A stretch of 64,000 nt of DNA from Streptomyces sp. 11x1 (GCF_032598905.1 NZ_CP122458.1:806001-870000); one strand, 5' to 3'; counted from the first letter of the stretch, positions 25,578 through 36,330 are shown. Notes: generated by a model from the letters alone, not told the origin. Made by a program: numbers and translations.

Positions 25578-26450
25578 TCACCTGTGGGGGACGACCGCCA
25601 CCGGGCAGTGCGCGTGGTGCAGGACGCCGTGGGCGACCGACCCGATGCGGGCGCCGACGGCCGTACGGCGGGCGCGGCGCCCGACGACCACCAGTTGGGC
25701 CCGCTGGGCCACGGACAGCAGCACCTGCCCGGCGCTGCCCATCTCGACGTGCTGGGTGACCCGCACCCCGGGGAACCGCTCCTGCCACGGCTCCAGTGCG
25801 GCGGCCAGCGCCTTCTTCTCGTAGGGCTCAAGCCCGCCGGCCTCGTCGAGGAGCTTCAGCGAGCCGGGGCTGTACGCGTACAGCGGGGGCAGCGTCCACG
25901 CCCGCACCGCGCGCAGGGACGCCCCGCGCGCGGCGGCCGTCTCGAAGGCGAACCGGAGCGTGTCGGCGCTGTCCTCCGGCGTGCCCTGCTGGCCGACGAC
26001 GACCTCGCGTCCGGCGGCCTCGGTGCTCGGGGTGTCCTCGGCGCGCACCAGCACAACGGGACGCGGTGACTCGACGATCACCTGCTGTCCGACCGAGCCC
26101 AGCAGGAAGCCGACCACCGTGCCGTGCCCGCGCGAGCCCAGCACCAGGGTCTCGGCGTGCTCGGCGGCGCCGACCAGCGTCTCGACCGGCGGGCCCTCCA
26201 CGAGGTCCGCGGTCACCTCCAGCTCCGGGTGCCGTTCGGCGACCCCCCGCGCGGTCTCGGCGAGGGCCTCGCCGGCCCACCGCGCCTGTCCGTCCCGGTC
26301 CACGGTGATCGCCTCGTGCGGCTCCCACCGCCACGCGTGCACCACCCGCAGCGCCAGGCCCCGGCGTACGGCCTCCCGGCCGGCCCACGCCAGTGCGGCG
26401 AGGCTCTCGGGGGTACCGTCCACTGCGGCGGTGATCGGGCGCGTCGTCAT
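25578..26450 (-). CDS. Universal stress protein, tandem UspA domains
   Basis: Predicted 290 aa with two UspA domains (about residues 3-142 and 150-289), the usual actinobacterial architecture. Domain 1 opens ITAAVDGTPESLAALAWA and has the ATP-binding loop VLGSRGHGTVVGFLLGSVG. Domain 2 has REVVVGQQGTPEDSADTLRF and VVVGRRARRTAVGARIGSV, where the glycine spacing is less canonical. Such proteins bind ATP and are induced under hypoxia, starvation and redox stress. ATG 26450 has GAGGTGG upstream. It is divergent from the small VOC gene. Confidence 0.93.
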   Translation of the reverse strand: MTTRPITAAVDGTPESLAALAWAGREAVRRGLALRVVHAWRWEPHEAITVDRDGQARWAGEALAETARGVAERHPELEVTADLVEGPPVETLVGAAEHAETLVLGSRGHGTVVGFLLGSVGQQVIVESPRPVVLVRAEDTPSTEAAGREVVVGQQGTPEDSADTLRFAFETAAARGASLRAVRAWTLPPLYAYSPGSLKLLDEAGGLEPYEKKALAAALEPWQERFPGVRVTQHVEMGSAGQVLLSVAQRAQLVVVGRRARRTAVGARIGSVAHGVLHHAHCPVAVVPHR

Positions 26451-26507
26451 CGGCCACCTCTCGGTTGTCACATGGCTGACGGCTCCAGTCTTCACTACGC
26501 TCGCCGC

Positions 26508-26864
26508 ATGACCTTGCAGTGGGAGCAGGTGCTGGTGGACGCGGCCGATCCGGCGGCGCTGGGCCGCTGGTGGGCACAGGCGCTCGGGTGGGTGGCGGTC
26601 GACGAGTCCCCCGACGAGTACGAGATCCGTACGGCCCCGGACCGTCTGCCCGGCCTCCTGTTCGGGCGCGCCCCCGACCCGAAGAACGGCAAGAACCGCC
26701 TCCACCTGGATTTCCGCCCGGACGACCAGGAGGCGGAGGTCACCCGCCTCCTCGCCCTCGGGGCCCGGCACGCGGACATCGGGCAGACCGGTGACGAGCC
26801 CTGGGTCGTGCTCCAGGACCCGGAGGGCAACGAGTTCTGCGTGCTGGCCCCGCGCCGGACCTGA
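26508..26864 (+). CDS. VOC-family (glyoxalase-like) protein
   Basis: Predicted 118 aa with a single vicinal-oxygen-chelate domain of the Glyoxalase_6 type: QVLVDAADPAALGRWWAQAL at the N-terminus, then KNRLHLDFRPDD with a potential metal-ligand His, and the C-terminal VVLQDPEGNEFCVLAP typical of the family (Glu ligand in GNEFC). Such single-domain members dimerise to form active sites; some bind antibiotics or act as dioxygenase-like enzymes. The substrate is unknown. Its start lies 57 bases from the divergent universal stress protein gene. Confidence 0.88.
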   Translation: MTLQWEQVLVDAADPAALGRWWAQALGWVAVDESPDEYEIRTAPDRLPGLLFGRAPDPKNGKNRLHLDFRPDDQEAEVTRLLALGARHADIGQTGDEPWVVLQDPEGNEFCVLAPRRT

Positions 26865-26882
26865 CGGCGCCCTCGGGCCCCG

Positions 26883-26921
26883 GACCGTGGCTGCGCGGAA
26901 GCCGCGCGCAGCGGCACGGTC
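26883..26921 (+). terminator. Imperfect hairpin after the VOC gene
   Basis: GACCGTGGCTGCGCG and a matching 3' arm ending CACGGTC fold into a long GC-rich stem with small bulges 19 bases beyond the VOC stop. It separates that gene from the redox-signalling operon. Confidence 0.5.
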
Positions 26922-26960
26922 GAACATACGATGGGCCCATTGGTCTCGGGGTGGAGGAGT

Positions 26961-28637
26961 ATGACTCAGGCTGTCGGTCCCGCGCGGAACGTGATCCTCA
27001 CGGTGGATGACGATCCCGGGGTCTCCCGTGCGGTGGCGAGGGATCTGCGCCGCAGGTACGGCGAGTCGTACCGGATCGTGCGGGCGGAGACCGGGCAGGC
27101 CGCGCTGGAGGCCCTGCGGGAGCTGAAGCTGCGCGGCGACCAGGTGGCGGTGATCCTGGCCGACTACCGCATGCCGGAGATGAACGGCATCGAGTTCCTG
27201 GAACAGGCCCTGGACGTCCATCCGGGCGCGCGGCGGGTCCTGCTCACCGCGTACGCCGACACCGGCGCGGCGATCGACGCGATCAACGTCATCGACCTCG
27301 ACCACTATCTGCTCAAGCCCTGGGACCCGCCGGAGGAGAAGCTCTATCCGGTCCTGGACGACCTGCTCCAGGCCTGGCGGGCCACCGACCGTACCCGCGC
27401 GGGCACGACGAAGGTGGTCGGGCACCGCTGGTCGGCGCGGTCGTCGGGCGTACGGGAGTTCCTGGCGCGCAACCAGGTGCCGTACCGCTGGTTCTCGTCG
27501 GACGAGCCGGAGGGACGGCGGCTGCTCGCGGCGGCCGGGGCGGACGGCACACGGCTGCCGCTGGTCGTCACCCCGGACGGTACGCCGCTGGTGGCGCCGG
27601 AGGACCCGGAGCTGGCGGAGAAGGTGGGGCTGGCGACCACACCGGCCCAGGAGTTCTACGACCTGGTCGTCATCGGCGGCGGACCCGCAGGGCTCGGCGC
27701 CGCCGTGTACGGCGCCTCGGAGGGACTGCGGACGCTGCTGGTCGAGCGGTCGGCCACGGGCGGCCAGGCGGGCCAGAGCTCACGGATCGAGAACTACCTC
27801 GGGTTCCCCGACGGGGTGTCCGGCGGTCAGCTCACCGGCCGGGCGCGCCGTCAGGCCACCAAGTTCGGCGCGGAGATCCTCACCGCCCGTGAGGCGAGCG
27901 GGCTGGAGGTGAACGGGGCGGCGCGGACCGTCCGGTTCTCCGACGGCTCGACGGTCGCCGCGCACAGCGTGATCCTCGCGACCGGCGTGTCGTACCGGCA
28001 GCTCGCCGCGCCGGGCTGCGCGGACCTCACCGGCTGCGGGGTGTTCTACGGTTCCGCCCTGACCGAGGCGGCCGGCTGCCAGGGGCACGACGTGTACATC
28101 GTGGGCGGCGCCAACTCGGCCGGGCAGGCGGCGATGTACCTGTCCCGGGGCGCCAAGTCGGTCACCCTCCTCGTGCGCGGCGAGTCGCTGACCGCGTCCA
28201 TGTCGCACTATCTGATCCAGCAGCTCGCCGAGGCCCCCAACATCTTCGTGCGCCCCGGCACGGTCGTGGAGGCCGCGCACGGCACGAACCAGCTGGAGCA
28301 GCTGACGCTGAAGGACGTGGCGAGCGGGCGTGAGGAACTCGTCGACGCGCAGTGGCTGTTCGTGTTCATCGGCGCCGAGCCCCACACCGACTGGCTGGAG
28401 GGGACCGTGCTGCGCGACGAGCGCGGGTTCATCGTGGCCGGGCCGGACATGACCCCGGACGGGGGCCCGCCGGCGGGCTGGGAGCTGGACCGGCCGCCGT
28501 ACCACCTGGAGACCAATGTCCCCGGGGTGTTCGTCGCCGGGGACGCGCGGTCAGAGTCCGCGAAGCGGGTCGCGTCGGCCGTAGGAGAGGGAGCGATGGC
28601 CGTGATGCTGGTGCACAGGTATCTGGAGCAGTCATGA
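26961..28637 (+). CDS. Response regulator fused to thioredoxin-reductase-like flavoprotein
   Basis: Predicted 558 aa. Residues 8-130 form a receiver domain (VDDDPG, Asp68 in ILADYRMPEMNG, LLKPWDPP). Residues ~140-215 look like a glutaredoxin-type domain in which the CxxC position reads HRWSARSSG and lacks cysteines. From ~225 it is a thioredoxin-reductase-like flavoprotein: VVIGGGPAGLGAAVYGASEG, GGQAGQSSRIENYLGFP, VGGANSAGQAAMYL and GVFVAGDARSESAKRVASA. The classic TrxR CxxC is replaced by CADLTGCGVFYGS, without a proper CATC pair. Electron transfer would therefore need an alternative route. ATG 26961 follows GGAGGAG; ATG 26931 is an alternative. First of three operon genes. Confidence 0.9.
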   Translation: MTQAVGPARNVILTVDDDPGVSRAVARDLRRRYGESYRIVRAETGQAALEALRELKLRGDQVAVILADYRMPEMNGIEFLEQALDVHPGARRVLLTAYADTGAAIDAINVIDLDHYLLKPWDPPEEKLYPVLDDLLQAWRATDRTRAGTTKVVGHRWSARSSGVREFLARNQVPYRWFSSDEPEGRRLLAAAGADGTRLPLVVTPDGTPLVAPEDPELAEKVGLATTPAQEFYDLVVIGGGPAGLGAAVYGASEGLRTLLVERSATGGQAGQSSRIENYLGFPDGVSGGQLTGRARRQATKFGAEILTAREASGLEVNGAARTVRFSDGSTVAAHSVILATGVSYRQLAAPGCADLTGCGVFYGSALTEAAGCQGHDVYIVGGANSAGQAAMYLSRGAKSVTLLVRGESLTASMSHYLIQQLAEAPNIFVRPGTVVEAAHGTNQLEQLTLKDVASGREELVDAQWLFVFIGAEPHTDWLEGTVLRDERGFIVAGPDMTPDGGPPAGWELDRPPYHLETNVPGVFVAGDARSESAKRVASAVGEGAMAVMLVHRYLEQS

Positions 28638-28656
28638 CATTCGCCGGGGTGTCGTC

Positions 28657-30137
<1,481 letters not shown>

Positions 30138-30141
<4 letters not shown>

Positions 30142-30488
30142 CCCTGCCCGCCGGAATCGACCCCACCGTTCCGCCGAGCGGCGACGGGTGCGTGGAGTGC
30201 GAGGAGGCCGGCGGCTGGTGGTTCCACCTGCGGCGCTGCGCCCAGTGCGGCCATGTCGGCTGCTGCGACTCCTCCCCGGCCCAGCACGCCACGGCCCACG
30301 CGGGAGCCACCGGGCATCCCTTCGTCCAGAGTTACGAGCCGGGCGAGTCGTGGTTCTGGAACTACGAGACGGACGAGATGTACGAGTCGGGGCCGGACCT
30401 CGCGCCGCCCCTCAGCCATCCGGAGGGACAGCCGTCGCCGGGCCCCGCGGGGCGCGTCCCGCGGGACTGGACGTCGGCGCTACGGTGA
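30138..30488 (+). CDS. UBP-type zinc finger protein
   Basis: Predicted 116 aa. Zinc ligands are visible: Cys18 and Cys21 (GCVECEE), Cys34 and Cys37 (RRCAQCGHVGCCD), Cys42/43, His50, His54 and His60 (AQHATAHAGATGHPF). This spacing matches zf-UBP, the domain that binds the free C-terminal diglycine of ubiquitin in eukaryotes; actinobacteria have it without canonical ubiquitin. WFWNYETDEMYE follows. ATG 30138 overlaps the kinase stop by 4 bases. Its role in the redox operon is unknown; binding of Pup or another small protein would be speculative. Confidence 0.9.
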
Positions 30489-30545
30489 GCCCAGCGGGGG
30501 AGCGCGGGGATTCGGGTGCGGGGTGCGTTGTCGACTGCGGGCCCG

Positions 30546-30709
30546 GTGGGGCTTCTCGCGCAGTTCCCCGCGCCCCTGAAACCAACGGCCCTACGGGCCT
30601 GCAGGACCAGGCCCTGCGGGCCTGAAATGCAACGGTCCGGCGGGGATGAAAGGCACGGGGCGCAGCCCCTGCTTTTCAGGGGCGCCGGGAACTGCGCGAG
30701 AAGCCCCAC
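30546..30709. repeat. Long inverted repeat built from the GCGCAGTTCCCC repeat family
   Basis: Arms 30546-30581 and 30674-30709 are inverted complements over 36 bases with one mismatch or so. They enclose a ~92-base loop that holds further short GCCCTRCGGGCCTG-like repeats. The same 20-mer core occurs at 7053-7072 and 42761-42780. The 291-base gap between the zinc finger and dehydratase genes contains nothing else apart from the GTG start region. Confidence 0.75.
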
Positions 30710-30779
30710 TCACCCGCACCCGACGACGCACCCGCACCCACACCCCAGGCACCCCCACCCCACCGAACGGAGTGACATC

Positions 30780-31778
30780 GTGTTGATCGGGATCGGCGAG
30801 ATCCAGGACGCCGCCCAGCGGATCGCCGCCCATGTCGTGCGGACGCCCACCGTGCCGAGCCCGGGGCTGTCCGCGCTCCTCGGCGCCCCGGTGACCACGA
30901 AGCTGGAACTGCTGCAGCGCACCGGCTCGTTCAAGGCGCGCGGCGCGACGGCGAAGCTGCTGACGCTCTCGGAGGCGGAGCAGGCCGCCGGGGTCGTGGC
31001 GGTCAGCGGTGGCAACCACGGCATCGCGCTGGCGCACATGGCCGCCGCCCTGCACATCAAGGCGACCGTGGTGATGTCCAGGTCCGCGCCCCGGCGGGCC
31101 GCCGACCTCGTCGAGGCCGCCGGCGCCTCGCTGCGGCTCACCGACGGGATGGCGGAGGCGTTCGCGCTCACCGAGCGGCTCCGGTCGGAGGGCCTCACCC
31201 TCGTCCACCCGTTCGACGACCCGTTGGTGATCGCCGGGCAGGGCACCGTGGGCCTGGAGTTCGCCGAGGACCTCGGGAACTCCGGGGCGACGGCGGCCAC
31301 CGGGGACGCCGGCGCGCCCACGGACGTGCTCGTCAGCATCGGTGGCGGCGGTCTCGTCGCCGGTGTCGCCGCCGCCTTCAGGGCGCTGCTGCCGGGCGTC
31401 CGGGTCTGGGGCGTGGAAACCGTCGGGGCCACGGCGATGGCCGACGCGATCGCGGCGGGCGGGCCCGTGACCGTCCCTCTCTCCTCGGTCGTCACCACGC
31501 TCAGCGCCCCGTCCGTCTCCCGGCTCACCTACGACCATGTGACCGCCCTCGTCGAGGACGTCCTCGTGGTCTCCGACGCCGAGGCGGTGCAAGGGGTCCT
31601 GGACTTCGCCGAACACGGCAAGGTGTGGACGGAGCCGGCCGCCGGCTGTCTGCTGCCCGCCGCCCGGCAGGTCCTCGACCGCGTCGGCGACGGCGCCCGG
31701 CTGGGCCTCGTGGTCTGCGGTGGGAACGCGACGACGGCCGACGTCGCGGAGTGGGCCCGCCGGTTCGAACTGAGGTGA
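30780..31778 (+). CDS. PLP-dependent threonine/serine dehydratase (fold type II)
   Basis: Predicted 332 aa from GTG 30780 with ACGGAGTGA upstream. Lys52 in RTGSFKARGA is the PLP Schiff-base lysine; SGGNHGIALAH binds the phosphate-proximal region; the glycine loop ISIGGGGLVAGVAA binds PLP phosphate; and the terminal VVCGGNATTADVAEW resembles the serine-containing PLP-N1 site. Such enzymes deaminate Thr or Ser to 2-oxobutanoate or pyruvate. No ACT regulatory domain is present, so it is the catabolic type and not the feedback-inhibited IlvA. No clear operon partner. Confidence 0.88.
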   Translation: MLIGIGEIQDAAQRIAAHVVRTPTVPSPGLSALLGAPVTTKLELLQRTGSFKARGATAKLLTLSEAEQAAGVVAVSGGNHGIALAHMAAALHIKATVVMSRSAPRRAADLVEAAGASLRLTDGMAEAFALTERLRSEGLTLVHPFDDPLVIAGQGTVGLEFAEDLGNSGATAATGDAGAPTDVLVSIGGGGLVAGVAAAFRALLPGVRVWGVETVGATAMADAIAAGGPVTVPLSSVVTTLSAPSVSRLTYDHVTALVEDVLVVSDAEAVQGVLDFAEHGKVWTEPAAGCLLPAARQVLDRVGDGARLGLVVCGGNATTADVAEWARRFELR

Positions 31779-31862
31779 CGGGGAACCCCGCCCCCGACTC
31801 CCATACCTCGCGCCGCACTTGAGGACAGCCCCCGGTCTCCGGTCACCCGGCATAATGCTCGG

Positions 31863-33086
31863 GTGACCACCCCCACTCCCCTCCCGGGTCCGCACCCGCC
31901 CGAGCGCACCCCCGTCGTCATCGTCGGCGCCGGACCGGCCGGGCTCACCGTCGGCAACATCCTGCGCGCCGCCTCCGTGGACTGCGTGGTACTGGAGACC
32001 GAGAGCCGCGAGTACATCGAGGGGCGGCCCCGGGCCGGGTTCCTGGAGGAGTGGGCGGTGCGCGCGCTGGAGCGGCGCGGACTGGCCGGACGGCTCCTGG
32101 AACGGGCCCCGGTGCACACGGAGTTCGAGTTCCGTTTCGCGGGCGGGCGGCAGCGCTTCCCGTACACGGAGATCACCGGTCATCACCACTTTGTCTACCC
32201 GCAGCCGCTGCTCGTGACGGATCTGGTCAGGGAGTACGCGGACGTCCGGGGCGGTGACATCCGGTTCGGCGTGCACGAGGTCGCGCTGCACGACATCGAC
32301 GGCGAGCGCCCGTCCGTGTCGTACCTGGACCCGGCGACCGGTGAACGGCACGTCCTCGCCTGCGAGTTCGTCGTCGGCTGTGACGGCGCCCGAGGTGTCA
32401 CGCGGACCGCCCTGCCGGCCGAGCACGCCACGGTCGCCCGGCACGACCACGGGGTCGGCTGGCTGGCGCTGCTCGCGGAGGCACCCCCGTCGTCCGACTG
32501 CGTCGTCCTCGGTGTGCATCCCCGGGGCTTCGCCGGGCACATGGCGCGCGGCCCCGAGGTCACCCGCTACTACCTGGAGGTCCCGGCCGGCGACGACCCG
32601 GCGAACTGGCCGGACGACCGGGTCTGGTCGGAGCTGCACACCCGCCTCGCTGCGCCCGGCGCCCGGCCACTCACCGAGGGCCCGCTGGTCGAGAAGCGGG
32701 TGCTCGAGATGCACAACTACGTCACCGAGCCGATGACGTACGGCCGGCTGTACCTCGCCGGTGACGCCGCGCACCTCGTCGCACCCATCGCCGCGAAAGG
32801 CATGAACCTGGCCCTGTACGACGCCCTGCTGCTGGCGGACGCCCTGAGCGCCCGCCTCCGCACGGGCGACGACCGTGGGCTGCGCGGCTATTCGGACGCC
32901 TGCCTGCGCCGGGTCTGGCACTACCAGGAGTTCTCGCAGTGGCTGGCGGAGCTGCTGCACGGGCCGTCGTCCGGCGACCCGTTCCGGGCCGGTGCCGCCA
33001 CCGCGAGGCTCCGCCGGGTGCTCGGCTCTCCCGCCGCCGCGTCCACCTTCGCGGAGCTGTTCATCGGCAAGGGAACCGATCACTGA
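31863..33086 (+). CDS. FAD-dependent aromatic hydroxylase, PobA-like (4-hydroxybenzoate 3-monooxygenase family)
   Basis: Predicted 407 aa from GTG 31863. CATAAT at 31851-31856 lies 6 bases before it, typical of leaderless transcripts. FAD motifs: VVIVGAGPAGLTVGNIL (residues 19-35), the DG region VVGCDGARGVTRTAL, and GDAAHLVAPIAAKGMNLAL. RPRAGFLEEWAVRAL near residue 58 matches the substrate-binding segment of p-hydroxybenzoate hydroxylase; GHHHFVYPQP also fits. The enzyme would hydroxylate 4-hydroxybenzoate to protocatechuate with NAD(P)H. No other protocatechuate-pathway gene is adjacent, so it is a stand-alone gene. Substrate confidence is moderate. Confidence 0.85.
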   Translation: MTTPTPLPGPHPPERTPVVIVGAGPAGLTVGNILRAASVDCVVLETESREYIEGRPRAGFLEEWAVRALERRGLAGRLLERAPVHTEFEFRFAGGRQRFPYTEITGHHHFVYPQPLLVTDLVREYADVRGGDIRFGVHEVALHDIDGERPSVSYLDPATGERHVLACEFVVGCDGARGVTRTALPAEHATVARHDHGVGWLALLAEAPPSSDCVVLGVHPRGFAGHMARGPEVTRYYLEVPAGDDPANWPDDRVWSELHTRLAAPGARPLTEGPLVEKRVLEMHNYVTEPMTYGRLYLAGDAAHLVAPIAAKGMNLALYDALLLADALSARLRTGDDRGLRGYSDACLRRVWHYQEFSQWLAELLHGPSSGDPFRAGAATARLRRVLGSPAAASTFAELFIGKGTDH

Positions 33087-33108
33087 TCCCGAGCGGTCGT
33101 CGGGACGT

Positions 33109-36100
33109 TCAGTGACCGTCGTGGCAGCAGCCGTCCCGGCGCATCAGCCGGCCGACCTCCAGCCAGTCCTCCTCCGTCCCGGCGGCCTTCACCCGTCGGG
33201 CGGAGGGCCGGTAGGCGGCCACCAACTCCTCGGTGGTGTACGGCGTTCCGCCCCGCAGCACCGTCACCGTGCGGACGAGGTCGGCGAAGTCCGTGAAGGG
33301 GTCTCCGTCGACGATCGTCAGGTCGGCGAGCTTGCCCGTCTCGACCGTGCCGAGGTCGTCGTCGAGACCGAAGAGCCGGGCCGGAAGGACGGTCGCGGTG
33401 CGCAGGGTCTCGGCGGGGCTGAGGCCCCCGGCGTGCAGGGCGCGCAGGGCGAGGTGGAGGAAGAGGCCGACGGGGCCGAGCGGCTGGTCGGTACCGAGGG
33501 CGACGACGCCGCCCGCCGCGAGGATCCGCCGGTAGATGTCGGTCTCCGTCCGCAGGGCGGCGAGTTGGGCGGGGGTGGGCGGGGCCCCCGCGCCCTGCCG
33601 GACGACGGCGGCGTCCCACGGCGGCATGACGACCGTGACCCGGGGGTCGTCGGCCAGCGCCGGGTCGGCGCCCATGAGGGGTGAGGCCGTGAAGGGGGTG
33701 GCGATCAGGGAGAAGTCCACGCCCTGCCGGGTGTAGATCTCGGCCACGTCCTGGTGGGCCCGCCCGGTCGTGGTGATGGCGTGGCCGAACTCCGCGCGCT
33801 GGGTGGCCTGGAGATGGGTCGTCAGGTCCTGACCGAGTTGGACGCCCGGGGAGAGCAGATGGCCGCCGGTGCGCACGCCGAGGCGTTCGTGGGCGAAGCG
33901 CGCCGCCTCACCCATCACCCAACCGGGCGCCCGCACATAGGTCTTGACGAAGTCCCAGTCGAGGGCCTCGGCGCGTTCGAGGGAGCGGCGCAGTCCGGCC
34001 CTCGTGCGGTGGGCGCGTCCCATGCTGTAGGCGACCCGGGCGCCGTCGAGGAGTTCGCCGGTGGTGAGGAGCCGGGGTCCGGCGAGCCGGCCGGCGTTCA
34101 CCTCCTCGCGGATGCGTGCCTGTTCGTGGGCGAAGCCGCCGAGGGAGACGGCGGTGGTGACACCGTAGGTGAGCTGTCCGGTGGCCTGGCGGCTGCCGTA
34201 GGTGCTCTGCCAGGGGTGGGTGTGGCTGTCCCAGAGGCCGGGGATCACGGTGTGCGCGGAGGCGTCGATCCGGCGGAGCGCGGCGCGGCGGTTGCCCCGG
34301 TGCGCTTCGACGGCGGTGATCCGGCCGCGGCGTACGACGATGTCGACGTCGTCGCGGACCGTCTCGCCGGTGCCGTCCCACACCTGCCCCGCGTGGACGA
34401 CGATGTCGGCGGGGGTGGGCCGGGTGTGGTCGAGCGGCACGCGGACGGTGCGGGCGTGGTCGCCGGAGACGTCGATCAGGCGGAGCCGGGTGCCGGACTG
34501 GTAGAGCAGGGTTTTGGAGTCGCCGGACCAGGTGGGGTGGTCGGCGGGTTCGGTGGTGAGGGTGCGGAGTCTGCCGCGCGGGGTGCCGTCGGGGGTGACG
34601 GGCAGCAGGCAGAGCGCGGACTCGACGATCACGGCCATCCAGCGTCCGTCGGGTGACCACACGGGCCCGGAGTCGTAGCGGTCGGCGATGGAGGTGTGGG
34701 GCGCGACCGTGTGCAGCCGGTCGGCGCCGGTCGTGGCGTCGACGAGCCGGATCAGGTTGTAACCCTCCCGGAAGCGGGCGCCCAGACGGTTGCGATCGCA
34801 CAGCGCGAGGTGGCGGCCGTCGGGCGACCAGCTCGGTCTGCCGGGGATGCCGCCCCCGCCGAGCGGCGCCGCGAGGACGCGTTCCGCGCCGCTCGCCAGG
34901 TCCCGTACGACGAGCCGCCCGACCATGTCGAGGCAGGCGAGCCGCTCGCCGTCGGGCGAGAGGGCGGGCATGACCCGGCCGCCGGTCGCGAGGGCGGTCT
35001 CCTCGCCGGTGGCCGGATCGTGTCGGTAGACACCGAGCAGTCCGTCGCGGTCGTCGGCGTAGACGAGCGAGCGTCCGTCGGGTGCCCAGGAGGGCGCGAG
35101 CAGGGTGCGGGTGGCCGGCGACTCGCGCAACCGCTTCGGTCGGCGACCGCCCGAAGTACCAGCCAGCCAGAGCGAGTTGAGGGCGGCGAAGGCGATGCTG
35201 CGGCCGTCCGGCGACAGCGCGGGCAGGTGGATGCCGCGCACGGGGCGAACCCGCTCCTGGCCGAGGTCGTACTCCTTGACGCGGTAGCGCGGCCGTTCCA
35301 CCGGGAGGACGCCCTCGAAGGGGATCTCCTCCGGCTTCGCGGGTTCCTCGGGGCGTACGAGGGTGAAGGCGCCGTCGAGCGTGACCAGCAGTCGGCCGTC
35401 CGGCGTCCAGCGGGGTGGCACGGGCGCGAGGTCGCCGTCGACCGGGACGGCTCGCCCGTCGACGACGAGGGTGCAGTAGCCGTTCGGGGAGGCCGTGGTC
35501 CGCAGGTGGGCGAGACGGCCGTCGGCGGCGAGAGCGGGGGTCATGACCTGCGCGGCGGCGGTCTCGGTGTGTTCGACGGTCACCGCGCCGCTGCCGTCGG
35601 CGGCCACTGCGGCGATCGTGCGGGACTCGACGGTGGGGGTGGTGCCGGTGGTGACGACCTTGGCCCGCACGAACAGCAGCCGGGTGCCGTCCGGTGACCA
35701 GGTGGGGTCGAAGTCCTCCCACGGACCGTCCTGGAGGGGGCCGTCCTGGTCGGGCAGACCGGTGACGGGGGTGACGGCGCCGGTGCCGAGGTGCAGGACG
35801 TGGATGCGGTAGGGGCTTCCGCCCAAGGGGGCGTCGGGGTCGCCGCCGCGCTCGGAGCCGAAGGCGAGCCGGGTGCCGTCGGGCGACCAGGCCGGTGCCC
35901 GGTCGTCCCAGGGGCCGTCGGTGCGCTGCCTCAGGTCGGAGCCGTCGGGGCGCATGGTCCACAGGTGGAAGCCGCCGCCCTGGTAGGCGCAGAACGCGAC
36001 GAGAGCGCCGTCCGGGGAGTGGGTGGGCCGGTTGGGTTCGAGGCCGGCCGGGGTGAGGGGGACCGCCTGGCCGCCGCCGCGCGGAAGCGACCACAGGCCG

Positions 36101-36330
36101 CTCTGGGCCTCGGCGATCAGTGTGTCGCCGGCGGGTGCGAGGGTCGCCGAGCCGTTGGTGGCCCGGGTGAAGGTGAGGGAGAGGGCCGCGTCGGCGGTAC
36201 GGGGCCGGGCGGCCGCGTGGGCGGCCGGGCCGACGGTGCCGATGACCGCGGCGGCCCCCGTGGCACCGGTGGCGGCGAGGAGTTGACGGCGGGTCAGGGG
36301 TGGGGTGGGGCGACTCTGGTCACGGTCCAT
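33109..36330 (-). CDS. Tat-exported propeller-amidohydrolase
   Basis: Predicted 1073 aa. A twin-arginine signal (TRRQLLAATGATGAAAVIG) occupies residues 12-38. Residues ~45-600 contain many TolB/WD40-like propeller blades, seen as repeated SPDG/WSPDG units such as PTHSPDGALVAF and TWSPDGTRLLFV. Residues ~640-1050 are an amidohydrolase: WDSHTHPWQ (HxH), FVKTYVR (candidate carboxylated Lys), GGHLLSPG, EFGHAITTTG (His) and GTDQPLGP (Asp). This is the amidohydrolase/propeller fusion group often annotated as imidazolonepropionase-like or prolidase-like. It would act outside the cell. Start ATG 36330 gives a standard Tat peptide. Confidence 0.9.
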   Translation of the reverse strand: MDRDQSRPTPPLTRRQLLAATGATGAAAVIGTVGPAAHAAARPRTADAALSLTFTRATNGSATLAPAGDTLIAEAQSGLWSLPRGGGQAVPLTPAGLEPNRPTHSPDGALVAFCAYQGGGFHLWTMRPDGSDLRQRTDGPWDDRAPAWSPDGTRLAFGSERGGDPDAPLGGSPYRIHVLHLGTGAVTPVTGLPDQDGPLQDGPWEDFDPTWSPDGTRLLFVRAKVVTTGTTPTVESRTIAAVAADGSGAVTVEHTETAAAQVMTPALAADGRLAHLRTTASPNGYCTLVVDGRAVPVDGDLAPVPPRWTPDGRLLVTLDGAFTLVRPEEPAKPEEIPFEGVLPVERPRYRVKEYDLGQERVRPVRGIHLPALSPDGRSIAFAALNSLWLAGTSGGRRPKRLRESPATRTLLAPSWAPDGRSLVYADDRDGLLGVYRHDPATGEETALATGGRVMPALSPDGERLACLDMVGRLVVRDLASGAERVLAAPLGGGGIPGRPSWSPDGRHLALCDRNRLGARFREGYNLIRLVDATTGADRLHTVAPHTSIADRYDSGPVWSPDGRWMAVIVESALCLLPVTPDGTPRGRLRTLTTEPADHPTWSGDSKTLLYQSGTRLRLIDVSGDHARTVRVPLDHTRPTPADIVVHAGQVWDGTGETVRDDVDIVVRRGRITAVEAHRGNRRAALRRIDASAHTVIPGLWDSHTHPWQSTYGSRQATGQLTYGVTTAVSLGGFAHEQARIREEVNAGRLAGPRLLTTGELLDGARVAYSMGRAHRTRAGLRRSLERAEALDWDFVKTYVRAPGWVMGEAARFAHERLGVRTGGHLLSPGVQLGQDLTTHLQATQRAEFGHAITTTGRAHQDVAEIYTRQGVDFSLIATPFTASPLMGADPALADDPRVTVVMPPWDAAVVRQGAGAPPTPAQLAALRTETDIYRRILAAGGVVALGTDQPLGPVGLFLHLALRALHAGGLSPAETLRTATVLPARLFGLDDDLGTVETGKLADLTIVDGDPFTDFADLVRTVTVLRGGTPYTTEELVAAYRPSARRVKAAGTEEDWLEVGRLMRRDGCCHDGH

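Noticed and set aside
30591..33083. 830-codon open frame on the minus strand across the dehydratase and hydroxylase genes
   Set aside because: A shadow of high-GC coding on the other strand; composition is Arg/Gly/Pro/His-rich with no motif, and both genes on the plus strand have full conserved motifs.
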